Assembly (NCBI RefSeq): GCF_030445035.2
Contig: NC_080683.1
Coordinates: 92,403,675-92,467,674 of the forward strand
Direction: 5' to 3'
Source: Dasypus novemcinctus
Lineage: Eukaryota > Chordata > Mammalia > Cingulata > Dasypodidae
DNA: 64,000 bases
Shown: positions 33,370-43,755 of the stretch, piece after piece
Layout: each line of letters begins with the position of its first letter
Numbering within the stretch: the stretch's first letter is position 1
Program-made: the position numbers and the translations under genes
The notes under the pieces: model-generated
What the model was told of the DNA's origin: nothing
What the model saw: only the letters and a program-made list of their open reading frames with translations
Database searches by the model: none

Positions 33370-34140
33370 TTTTTGTAATTATTTTTTTCATTTTGTTCCT
33401 TAGCCTGATATTTCAAGTGGCTTGTCTTTGATTTCACTGATTTTTCTGCCAGCTCCAACATGCCCTCGAAACTCCTGGGAATTTTACATTTCAGGTTTTG
33501 TGTTCTTCAACTCCAGTAGTATTGTTTGATTCCTTTTAAAAATTTATATCCCTTTACTAAGATTTTCATATTTCTCAATCATTGTTTTCAAGATATTATG
33601 TAGTTCCTTCTCTGTATTTTCCTTCATCTCCTTGAGCATTAAGATCATTTTTCTAAGGCTTTCTTCTTCATTGGTGTTTTATGGATTTTTATCCTCTTTC
33701 TTTGGATGGGCCATCATTTCTTGTTCTTTATCTTGTACTCTCTCATCTCACACTGTACATTTTAATATTTTAAAATGTTAACTCTGGGATTTATTTCCTG
33801 AGATGTCTGTTTCTTGATTTTGCAACCAGCTTGTAATAAGACAGATTTTCTTGAGTTTCAGCCATCTTGTTGGGAAGGTCTACCCAAGTTGAATGTAGTG
33901 TGCAGGGTTTTCTCTGTCTTTCTGGGTCTGTGTCTTGTCCTGAGCTTTAGATTTTCAGTTGTTTTGGTGTTCCCAATAATTTATCAGACTCTTGCTCTTG
34001 CTCTTCTCTGGATGCTGTTTAGTATTCTTATGGCCTCCAGAGTTCCAAAATAGCTGTTTTAGACAGTTTCTTCCTACTTAATAGTTCTTCTGGTGGACAG
34101 GCTGAGAAGTGGATCTCCCCACTCCACCATCCTCCCTCAT

Positions 34141-34538
34141 GAGTCCCCACTCCCCCTTAATTATTTTTGCCTGAACTATGATTATTGTTGCAAACTGGTC
34201 TTCTGGCTTGTAGTAGTATTTCTCAAGTTCAAGCCATCCATCACATTATAAATAGTTCAGTCTCCCTAAATCTGTGCTTTCATTGTGTCATTTTACTATT
34301 TGAATAATGAGTCTATTAAATATCAATTACCTTAGTTTGAATGCAATCTAACTTCTGTAGTTGATTTCCTACTAATATGCCTTAAACCCTCTTTCTTGTA
34401 ATTTCTGTCAGCCTTACTCCCTTTCCCTTGAATTACCAACTCAGAAAATGTTGAAGAGCTTAGCATAGTAGATATTTGTGTGTTGATCATCTTAAAGTTG
34501 CCAAAGATATATTACTGGACAGCATTTTATTACAAATA
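34141..34538. other. Unassigned spacer between L1 and Tigger
   Basis: About 400 bp with no gene or repeat that I recognise. Confidence 0.4.
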
Positions 34539-36857
34539 CAGTGGTAGCTCAGTAGTAATCGTTAACTGGTTCTGGGAGGCATGACAAGTACCAAAAACAA
34601 TGAGTACCAAACAAATTTTTCACGTAAGGAATAATGTAAATAAATTGAATGCTTCCCCAAACCAAAGACAGTGCACATTTTTAGGCAATATGTAAACAGA
34701 TAGGGTTGCATATCATTACTTTATATGAGAAGTAAACCTAAAAATTAATAACTACTTAGACTAAATAAAATAAAAACTTCACTTTACCCATACTGAGAAG
34801 AGTCTGTGCCAAATGGGATGGTGCAAAGAGAATGGTGATGAAGAGAAGTTACCTGGAGCGTTGCTTGGAAGAAGAGTCTCCCTCCAATAGAACATCAGGC
34901 ACTTGCACTTCAGGTGTTCTTTCTCTCTTCTGCCTTTTTTCAACTTGCACCACAGGCTCTGACACACTTTTTGTCACCTTCACTAAAAACTTATCCAATG
35001 AGGACCGCTTGTCTTCTTTGCAGAATTCCTTGGAAGTGTGAAATTGGTCATTCAATAAATTCACATTGCTGCTTGTCAGAGCTTTGTATGGATGGTACTT
35101 CACAAAGTTTTGCACACATTTCTCTTATCAAAAAACTGGGGACATCCTCCCTTATCTCCTCCTCGACTGAAGAAATCACTTCAGCCACCTCTTGTTGCTG
35201 CTCCTTTGGTAGTTCTTGCAGCTCCTCAGTGCTGGGCTCTTCATGTTGTTTCTCCACCAACTCCTCAACAGCAGCAGCATCGACCTCCAGACTCATGGAT
35301 TGGTCCAAAGAGACAATATTCTGCACAACTATACCCTCTGTACCTGCAGGCTTGGGGTCAGCCTCAAACCCTTTCTTAGTCTCTCTGAATCACAGCTACA
35401 GGTCACAAATTCTTTCATGCAGAATTCATTGTCCCATAAGAAACTTTGTTCCAGGCCTTATCAATAAGGTTAAAGCAGTACAGCATATTGAAATGCTCCT
35501 TCCAGAATTCTGTGAGGGTCAACTGGGTGTCAGAGATGATCTCAAAGCACCTCTGGAAAAAGTGCTTTGGTGTACAACTTTTTGAAGTTTGAAATGACTT
35601 GCTGGTCCATGGGCTGGATGGAGGAGTAGTGTTAGGGGACAGAAACCTTACAGTGATGAAACTGAACTCTTCCAGTGAGTCATCCTCCAAGGCTGGAGGG
35701 TGGGCAGGCACATTATCCAAGAGTAGGAGAGCTTTCAGAGGCAAATCTTTCTCCAGCAAATATTTTTTCACTGAGGGGCCAAACACTTCATTTATCTACT
35801 TAGTGAAAAATTCCTTGTGACCCAAACTTGGCTGTTGGCCTTTCCCATTCACATGGAGTTTGCTTTTTATGACATGACACTTCTTGAAAAATTGTGAGTT
35901 TTAAGTACCCACTAGCATTCCCACACAACAGAGTGAACTTGTCCTTCATTGGTTTGTGGTCTGGTAATGCCTTCTCTTCTGTGATGTAGGTTCTACTTGG
36001 CATTTTTTCCCAAAAAAACTCCAATCTCATCACAGTTAAAACCTTAGTGGGGTATAAAAATTCAACCTCTCATAGTCTTGAAATTCATTGACTAATTCAT
36101 CAGCAGCCTTTTTATTAGCACTCACAAAACTATGGATGCTGGTCCTGTTTTTAAAATTGTCAAACCAGCTGTGGCTGGTGCTTAAAAACTTAAACACTCT
36201 CATCACTTGGTTCTCGTTTGTTTTGCAAAAGATAGGCAGGCAACACTTGCTTTGTCACATATTATGGCTTCAGAGGCCCCAGAAACAGCCTCTTGTTTAC
36301 CCAAATTAGACACAGCTTTTCAACTTCCACCAGTGTTTGGGAACACTGCTTTGTTACTGCTTTAACACATTTTGTAACATCAGCCTTTTTTATCACTTCT
36401 TTATCCTTGTTGAAGGAGATCATTGTTCTAGGCATATTGCATTCCCTAGCAAGATCAGTAGTGCAAATACTGCTCTCATATTTACCTATTATTTCTTTTT
36501 TTTTTTTTTCCTCAATTGTGGTGCGAAGTAATTTTCTTTTCTGCTCAGCGCTATCACTGCTCATTTTCTTAGGACGCGTGATGAGGAAAAAATGCAAAAA
36601 TACACAAAAATGACCATAGCAGCTAAGTTAAGACAGCAATGGGCTGCGCACAGGGCAAGAGCTACCCTGTGACTAATGTGTGACCCTTTATTTTGGCTGA
36701 AAGTGTAGCCAGTCATGAGGCAACTGATACCGATGAGTTCCAACTTGCATATCAAGTACCAAACAAAGGACAAGTACTGGGACAAAATTCTCACATCAAA
36801 ATGTACTAAGTACCAAATTTGACGAGTTTGAAAGCAGTCAAATACGAAGTTTGACTG
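34539..36857 (-). mobile_element. Nearly complete Tigger DNA transposon (pogo class)
   Basis: The ends are CAGTGGTAGCTC (left) and the reverse of CAGTCAAACTTCG (right), bounded by TA at 34537-34538 and 36858-36859. TA is the target duplicated by Tc1/mariner-pogo elements. The 2319-bp length and a single transposase-like gene on the minus strand fit an autonomous Tigger. The two termini match only partly beyond CAGT. An old mammalian element, immobile now. Confidence 0.9.
34780..36600 (-). pseudogene. Tigger transposase pseudogene
   Basis: Minus-strand pieces appear in the right order for a CENP-B/pogo-type transposase. The N-terminal DNA-binding region (36262-36597) reads TIEEKKKKEIIGKYESS and TTDLARECNMPRTMI. 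The first DDE block is at 36020-36030 in a NCDE context. KMPSRTYITEEKALP lies at 35900-36000. The second block, LLLLDNVPAHPP (about 35700), keeps its Asp. A PMDQQ block near 35600 with the third acidic residue is in a shifted frame. The acidic Glu-rich C-terminus is at 34849-35326. At least four frameshifts or stops separate the pieces. The enzyme cut and pasted the element; here it is dead. Confidence 0.9.
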
Positions 36858-36959
36858 TAACTTTTCATTCTGAAAATTTTCTACTAGTTGAATTTTGAAA
36901 GATTACTTTTCATCAAGTAATGGACAGATACAGACATTTTAATAGGTGTGAAAGCCATA

Positions 36960-37620
36960 AAGAACAACAGTAACATTTCACCTGTGTGCCCACCACCCAG
37001 TGTTAGAAAATAAATATTAGCAATATTGTTTCTGAACTCCACATCGAACCTAACCCCTCTATTCCGTAGAGATAACTAATAAAGAATATTGTGTGAATCA
37101 TATTCTGCTTTTGTGTTAATCATGTTCTGTTTTCTTTGTGGTTTTAATATATCTTTATGTATCCCTAAATTTATATTGTTTCATGTAGGTTTTGGAACTT
37201 ATAAAAATGAAATTGTACTATATTTTTCCTATCATTTGGTTTTATGTTCACTATTACTCATCTTAAGATTCATCCTTACTAAAGACTGTATTTGTAGTTT
37301 ATTCATTTTTACTGCTGTATAATATTTCATGGTTTGAATATTCTACAACAAAGCTACATATTCTACTGTTGTTTTCAGTTTTTCTCTGCTCTGAACATTT
37401 GTGCAAATATTCACAAAAGTGGAATTATTATGTTAGGCATTTACCACTTTTCTGAACAATGAAAAATTGTTTCTAAGTGGTTTTACTAACAGCAGCGCAT
37501 TAATGATTCCAGTTTCTCCGATATTCTCCAATATTTTATTTTGTGGAATATTTAAAATTTTGTCAGTGTGATAAGTCTAAATTCGTACCTAGTGGTATTT
37601 TGTTTTCCTCTTACTTGTAT
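36960..37620 (-). repeat. Old L1M-type 3' end, antisense
   Basis: A diverged antisense L1 tail: 'ctgtgtgcccaccaccca', 'tgaaattgtactatattttt', 'agattcatcctta', 'actgctgtataatatttcat' and 'caaaagtggaattatta' in consensus order. No coding potential remains. Confidence 0.65.
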
Positions 37621-38394
37621 TTTTATTAATTAAATTACATTTTAAATTTACTTCCTGGGGAGATGATAGAAAGGGCAAAAAAACCTGGGATGCATCAAAA
37701 AAACTGGATGTTATTTTCAGGCTTGTACATGTGTTTCCTTAGGAGCTTTACCTGATGCTAAAGGGTCTCTGTGCCTTCATCTATACAATGATTATATAGA
37801 AGAAAACCACTTTTAGCAATAAGTAATTATGAATATATGAAGATTCTGCTATAAAGAAAAGTACTACTACACCATACCTATTTTCTAAGTTCAAAGTAAT
37901 CATATAACAACCAATATACAAAAAACATTTTTTTAAAGGAAGGATGGGTTTGTAAGTTAGGAGTATTTTGTATTATGATTAAAGTAATATAGATTTACTC
38001 ATATTTTCTCTTTAGAGTTTCAAAAGTAAATAAATTATAAAGAAATATACAGGATTTTCCTTCTCCTATGTGATGTAGAGCACACACTGACCCCTGTTAT
38101 TCTAACCAATGAATAACATATGTTCTTCAAAAAGGGTAGCACATCTTTGGGCCTCACACCAAAACTTTGGTTAGGGGTAAATTAGCATTTTTCTTTTCAC
38201 TTGATATTCTAACTCTAAAACAATATGTAATTCCAAACAGATAATATGAAACATTTTTAATTGGAAATTGACCAAGACAAATTAGGAACTATTTATTTTT
38301 CAATGTATAGACTGGGTAATTCCCATCCTTTCTTTATATTTTATATCAGTGGCTATATCAGCTATAAATTTTAATTAAATTATGCTTTGATTCT
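37621..38394. other. Unassigned AT-rich sequence
   Basis: About 770 bp without a supported gene or repeat. Confidence 0.4.
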
Positions 38395-39944
38395 ATGAAT
38401 TTCAAGAAGCATACCCTGTTTTTGCATGTACTTGATATATTTAAGATACTACAAGAAAAAAACTTCCAGCCAAGAGTCTTATATCCAGCAAGGATACTCT
38501 TGCATCTATACCACCAACCACAATTCTCATCTACCTCTTGGTTTACTGTGCTATTCAGTTCCTATATTCTTCTCCAGCATTCTGTCATTTGGCATTTACA
38601 TCCATAGATTACCATTTTCAGTCACATGCCCATTTGCAAAACAGCTGTTAATCACTATTTGTTACCATCCACTCTATACATTTCAACACTTTTACAGTAA
38701 AGCTAATTAAAACGTCTATATACATTAAACATCAGTAGTCCACCGAGTCCTCCTCTTATCTCCTTTAACAATCCACCAGCTACCACCAGGTCTTGAAGAT
38801 ATTTTCCAATAATTTCTTCTAGAAGCTTTATAGTTCTTGCTTTTATTTTTAGGTTTTTGATCCATTTTGAGTTAATTTTTGGATAAGGTGTGGGAGAGGG
38901 GTCCTCTTTCCTTCTTTCAGCTATGGATATCCAGTTCTTTCAGCACCATTTGTTGAATGGACTGTTCTGCCTGAGCTGTGTGGGTTTGACAGGCTGGTTA
39001 AAAATCACTTGACTATACATGTGAGGGTATGTTTCTGAACCATCGATTTGGTTCCATTGGTCTATGTATCTGTCTTTATGCCAGTACCATGATGTTTTTT
39101 ATCACTATAGCTAGGTAATATGATCTAAAGTCTGGAGATGAGGGTTTGCTTTTCCTTTTTATGACGTTTCTGGCTATTCAGGACTGCTTACCCTTCCAAA
39201 TAAATTTGATCATTGTGTTTTCAATTTTTTTTTAAATGCTGGTGGAATTTTCATCAGGATTGCATTGAATCTATATATCAGTTTGAGTAAAATTGACATC
39301 TTAATGATATTTAGTCTTCCAATGCATGAGCATAGAATGTTCTTCCAATTATTTAGGCCTTTTTAAATTTCTTTTAACATTGAGTTGCAGTTTTCTGAAT
39401 ACAAATGCTTGACATTTTTGGTTAAGTTTATTCCTGATTTATTTCATTTCCACCAGCCTTTTGACTCTTTTAGTTACTTTTATTGATATAATCTTCATTT
39501 CTAGACTCTCTTCCAAGCCTCTCTCACCTGTATTTTCTTTTCAGGCTCTAGCATACCCTTTAGTATTTCCTGAAAATCTGGGCTCTTCTGTTGAAATTCA
39601 CTCAGTTTCTGTTTATATGTGAATATTGTAATTTCACCCTCATTTTTGAAAGACAATCTTGCTGGATAGAAGACACTTGGCCGGAAGTTTTTCTCTTGTA
39701 GTATTTTAAATATATCATACCACTGTTTTCTTGCCTCCAGGGTTTCTGGTGAGAAATCAGAACTTAATCTTATTGGATATCCTTATATAATATGCATTAC
39801 TTTTATCTTACTGTTCTCAGAATTCTCTGTCTTTCACATTTGACATTCTGATCAGTATGTGTCTCAGAGTTGGTCCGTTCAGATTTTTTCTGATGACAGT
39901 ACATTGTACTTCTTGGTCATGAATATCTATGTCCTTCCACAGGG

Positions 39945-40440
39945 TTGAAAATTTTTCTACCATTCGTTTTTAAATATTCCTTCTGTCCCTTTCCCTTCTC
40001 TTCTCCTTCTGGGACACCCATGGCATGTATGTTTACATGCCTTTTGCTGCCATTTAGTTCCCTGAGACCTTGTTCAATTTTTTTCCATTCTTTTCTTCAT
40101 CTGTTCTTTTGTTTGTTCACTTTCAGAGGCCATTCTTCAAGCTCACCACTCCTTTCTTCTGCCTCTTCAAATCTGCTATTATATGATTCCAATGATTTTT
40201 TAATTTCATTGATTGCACCTTTCATTCCCATAAGACCTGCTATTTTTCTATGTATGCCTTCAAATTCTTCTTTGTGCTCATTTAATTCCTTAATTTCCTT
40301 TATCTCTTTAGCTATCTCATTGAATTTATCAAGGATATTTGTTAGAAAATCTATGATTAGCTGTTTCAACTCCTTTATGTATCTGGAGGCTTATCTTGTT
40401 GCTTTGACTGGACCATAGCTTCCTGTTTCTTGGTGTGGAT
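39945..40440 (-). pseudogene. L1 ORF1 remnant (coiled coil)
   Basis: The minus frame 40097-40369 gives 90 codons of Glu/Lys-rich heptad-like sequence with NSRFEEAEERSGELEEWP. This is the conserved end of the L1 ORF1 coiled coil. Just downstream, near 40010-40020, is DNA for a GVPEGEE-type block. ORF1 forms trimers that bind L1 RNA. The frame is broken beyond these pieces. Confidence 0.85.
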
Positions 40441-40772
40441 TGTAATTTTTTGTTGGTGTCTTGGCACCTGGCTTACTAGATGTATCTATTCTGGGTGCAG
40501 TTTTTCTCTTTAGTTTAGGGCTTCCTGCCCTTTCTCCCTTGCTGGTTGTGTAGTAGGACTAAGGGTGTGGTTGGTACTATAAGCTGTGGAGGCTCAAGCT
40601 GCCCTCATTGCCCCAGGAACCAATGAAATTTCTCCCAACTTCTCCTTTGCCAGGGATAGGACAGAGTCACAGCCATGTGGAATAATGCAAGTCATGCAGG
40701 CCTAGACTGTAGTTGTCCAGAGATGCTGAAGAAGCTTCATGCCCCTTTCTCTCCTCCCCACCCACCCCCCGC

Positions 40773-41600
40773 CTGGGGCAGAGGTATAGCTGCTGGTGTG
40801 AGCAGCAGTCTATGCAGTGCAGGACCAAGATGACTGCAGTTGCCCTAGTAGACTTCTGTTTATTCACTCTGTGCCAGCCAAAGGTACCTGCAGTTACCTG
40901 GGCAGGCTGGTACAGGGCCCTGCCAGAGGTCAGGCTGAAGCTTAGCCTAGGGCTGCAGGCCAATCTGGGTGAAAGAAAGTGGTTCCTACTGTCACTGTGA
41001 TTCCCTCATGCTGGGGACAGAGTCAAAATGGCAGCCACTGGCCTCTTTCCAACTCAGACAAATTCATACTGTCAGCTCAGCCAGCCAAGTCCACCAATCA
41101 GTAGCTGAAATCAGTGGCCAACTGTTTCCACATCCCCTGTTTTTGTAAATGGAGCTTCCAATTCCAGCCACAGAATAGCTCTGGGGCAGCTTGCCATGCC
41201 AGAGTAGAATGATCACCGGTCTCTGTGACTTGGCCAGTAATATCCTGGAAAGGCTGGCACAGGTCCCCCCAGCTTCCTCCCTCCCAGAGGTAGGGCTAGG
41301 GACTAGGCTAGACCTGCAATCTGATCCAGATGGGAAGAAGCCAGTCTCCACCAGGACTGTGATTTTCAGTCCACCCTGCTTCCCTTTGTGCCAGGCGCAG
41401 AGTTAAGATGGTGGCTACTGGTCTCTTTCTGACTTAGGTTCAAACTTTAGCTGTTCTCAGGATTATACTTTAGTCCGCTGAATTTACTCATCCATAGTTG
41501 AAGTTGGTGCCCAACTGTCTCTTCCTCCCCCATTTTTAGGATTTAGGTTTTTAGCTTACAATTCCAGCTGCAGAACAGCTCTCCAGGTAGCTTGTGCCTC
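40773..41600 (-). promoter_or_regulatory. L1 5' UTR with tandem ~400-bp monomers
   Basis: Three anchors repeat with an offset of 360-410 bp: 'ctggggca' at 40773 and 41181, 'cagagg' at 40924 and 41285, and 'cagaatagct' at 41171 against 'cagaacagct' at 41571. They mark two diverged monomers, with the start of a third at about 41581. In other mammals such monomers are L1 promoters. The region is GC-richer than its surroundings. Confidence 0.75.
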
Positions 41601-41840
41601 CTTTGGAGGATGGGTCCCTGCCTCCGTGGCATGTAGCTTTCTACTTACAAATCTACTCTGCAGATGGGCAGTCTCCTCCTTCCATTCCTTCAAGGACGTT
41701 GCAGGATGCTCTTCTGGTCTCCTGGAGCCCTCAACGTGCTTCAGCTAGCTCCAGAGAGTCCTGGGTGTTTATTAACTACCCTGTAGCAGGATTCATCTCT
41801 AGGTACTCCTTACTCCGCCACCATCTTGCTGGTTGTCCTC

Positions 41841-42210
41841 TTGTTTTCATTTTTAATATAATGCTGTTGTTTGTTGAAAAACTAATTTTACATGCCAAAA
41901 TCTTTACACTTCTTACAAATTTATCTCCAAGTCAAATTTATGTCATCAACTGAGCATTTTCAAACTTCTTTAAGTATTTCACCAGACGACTAGAAGAATC
42001 TACAAGCTGATTAACTGGAAAAAGATTACAAGGAAACCCTGACCGTTGACTTTTACACACTTGAAATGGAATTTCTGCAGAGCAAAATGTGTTATCAGTC
42101 TTTATTAGAGATAAAGGACAAAGTTTGGATGAGGAGAGAGGTATCTCAGGATCTTCCTATTTATTTCTCTAGCAAGCCACTAAGGTCTTTAAAATTTTAT
42201 TTAAAGAAAC
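41841..42210. other. Unassigned sequence
   Basis: About 370 bp, AT-rich, just beyond the L1 5' end. No feature was recognised. Confidence 0.4.

Positions 42211-42261
<51 letters not shown>
42211..42261. repeat. (TA)n microsatellite
   Basis: About 25 uninterrupted TA units. It can extrude as a cruciform and is likely to be length-variable. Confidence 0.98.
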
Positions 42262-42264
<3 letters not shown>

Positions 42265-42817
42265 TACTTGTGTTTTCCTTTCTGAATGTAATATTTTCAT
42301 CATTTATAATATTCTATGTTCTGTTTCTCCTATATATTGCCCTGATTTTGCAGGGAAGATTGATTTTATATTAAACATACTCTTTAAATGTTCTGAATTA
42401 GCTTATTTTTCTGGGTTTATTGCCATATGGATTTGTTCAAGTCATTTAACCTAAATTATCTCAAACCTAACATGACAATAATACCCATTCTGTATATCTC
42501 AAAGGATGTGTTTTGCCCATTATACCAGATAAATTATAAGAATGCTCTTTATAAAATATATAAAAAGTGCTGTACAAAATAAAAACAATATTGTCCTGTT
42601 TAGATTTAATACATTATTTTACAAACCTAACAGGGGAAAATGAGGAGATAATATTTAAACTTCATTAACAATAAACTAATAATATAATATTGATGCCAAG
42701 ATGAGTACTGATATTCTAGCAATCAACATGATTACATAATTATTACTCATTTTAAAGTTTTCATCTAATTTCATTTCCATTGACTACAAGAATTTTGCAA
42801 AAATTATGGAAGACACC
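42262..42817. other. Unassigned AT-rich sequence
   Basis: About 550 bp without a gene or recognised repeat. Confidence 0.4.
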
Positions 42818-43372
42818 TGTATTAGTCAGTCAAAGGGGTGCTGATGCAAAATACCAGAAATCTTTTGGCTTTTATAAAGAGTATTTATTTGGGATAGAAA
42901 CTTATAGTTACCAGGCCATAAAGCAAAAATTACTTCCCTCAGCAAAGTCTGTTGCCACATGTTGGAGCGAGATGGCTGCCGATGTCTGCCAGGCTTCAGG
43001 CTTCCTGGGTTCCTCTCTTCCCAGGACTTGTTTCTCTTTAGGCTCAGCTGCTCTGGTCCCTCCACAAGGCCAGTTACAGAATATCAGGCAAACCGCTCTT
43101 CTCTCTTCCCCAGACCTCTGCTGTATAGAATATGGCCTTCTCTGCGTCTCTGTGGGTTTACTTCCTGGGTTCCAGGATCAAAACTCTCACTTCCCTCCTC
43201 TACAGTGCAGTTTTCCTGTGAATTTCCAATTAAAGCCTTAATCATTATTTAATCAAGTAAAAGTGAAACCTCTGAATCCAATATAATCTAATATGCCCAG
43301 AATAACAAACCAGTTTACAAACATAATCCAATATCTATTTTTGGAATTCATAAACAATATCAAACTGCTACA
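42818..43372. mobile_element. Solo LTR (xenarthran ERVL-like family A), complete
   Basis: It starts TGTATTAGTCAG and ends AACTGCTACA. The 5-bp sequence ACACC is duplicated exactly at 42813-42817 and 43373-43377. At 555 bp with TG/CA ends and a 5-bp duplication it is a bona fide LTR, although such repeats are easily mistaken for DNA elements. It aligns with the interrupted copy at 7652-8924. Open frames across it (e.g. 42780-43241) have no homology I recognise. Confidence 0.9.
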
Positions 43373-43424
43373 ACACCTCTGAGTAGAAACAGAATTTTCT
43401 AATTCAAAGAGTCCTCAGATATCT

Positions 43425-43554
43425 ATTCAAACTCCTTCAGTTTGCAGGTGAGCAAATTAATTTTCCAGAGGCATTAACTAATTCACCTGAAGTCTAGTGT
43501 TATTGCTGGAACCCACCTTTCTTCGCTTTCAAATTTGCACTCCTTCCACTAAAT
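43425..43554 (-). repeat. MIR-like SINE fragment, antisense
   Basis: The string 'tttgcaggtgagcaaattaa', then 'ctggaaccca' and 'tgcactccttccactaaat', corresponds to the reverse complement of MIR-type SINEs. It was interrupted on the right by the hAT element. Confidence 0.55.
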
Positions 43555-43747
43555 CTGGGGTTCTTAACCCTTTTTGTTCCATGGACCCCTTTGCCAGGAA
43601 GGTGAAAACCACAGACCTCTTACTAAATCCACACTATCCTGCGTATTATTTAATAAATATATCACACCTGCACCAACACGTCCCCACAGGAATAATGCGT
43701 TTTTGAATTTTAATTCAAGCTCATGGATCCCTGGATAAGAACCCCTG
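43555..43747. mobile_element. 193-bp hAT non-autonomous DNA element
   Basis: Terminal inverted repeats CTGGGGTTCTTA and (reverse complement of the right end) CAGGGGTTCTTA differ at one base. CACTAAAT is duplicated exactly at 43547-43554 and 43748-43755, the 8-bp duplication typical of hAT. Inside, 'catggacccct' and 'catggatccct' near the two ends make it partly palindromic. MER-like family, name not assigned. Confidence 0.92.
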
Positions 43748-43755
43748 CACTAAAT

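Larger units (their letters stand above)
29800..34140 (-). mobile_element. Long antisense L1 (5' region to mid ORF2), decayed
   Basis: About 4.3 kb of T-rich plus strand reads as L1 on the minus strand. The endonuclease start is at 31951-32190 and an ORF1 remnant at 33112-33369, with reverse-transcriptase sequence to the left. The catalytic YADD-like block near 29998-30020 now reads VDNMI, losing an Asp. The 5' end lies close to 34140. A DAS SINE (32838-32922) and a microsatellite (32418-32484) lie inside. There are many stops. Not mobile. Confidence 0.88.
38395..41840 (-). mobile_element. Antisense L1 with ORF2 largely deleted and 5' UTR retained
   Basis: From right to left (L1 5' to 3'): a GC-rich 5' UTR to 41840 that begins on the minus strand 'caagatggtggcggagta', ORF1 remnant (39480-40440), then a jump to the ORF2 C-terminal region (38820-39470), then 3' sequence to about 38395. 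About 3 kb of ORF2 is missing, so this is an internally deleted copy. It belongs to a younger-looking L1 type than the L1M pieces nearby. Confidence 0.85.

Noticed and set aside
34914..35585. 223-codon plus-strand open frame, the longest in the window
   Set aside because: It is the antisense shadow of the Tigger transposase C-terminal half, whose minus-strand reading matches the family clearly.
39945..40418. 157-codon plus-strand frame rich in Ser, Phe and Leu, looking like a membrane protein
   Set aside because: It is the complement of the Glu/Lys-rich coiled coil of L1 ORF1 on the minus strand.
42066..42374. Apparent Ile-Tyr repeat protein
   Set aside because: Translation of the TA microsatellite.
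42780..43241. 153-codon plus-strand open frame
   Set aside because: It lies across a solo LTR whose ends and 5-bp duplication are exact; no retroviral or host protein similarity.
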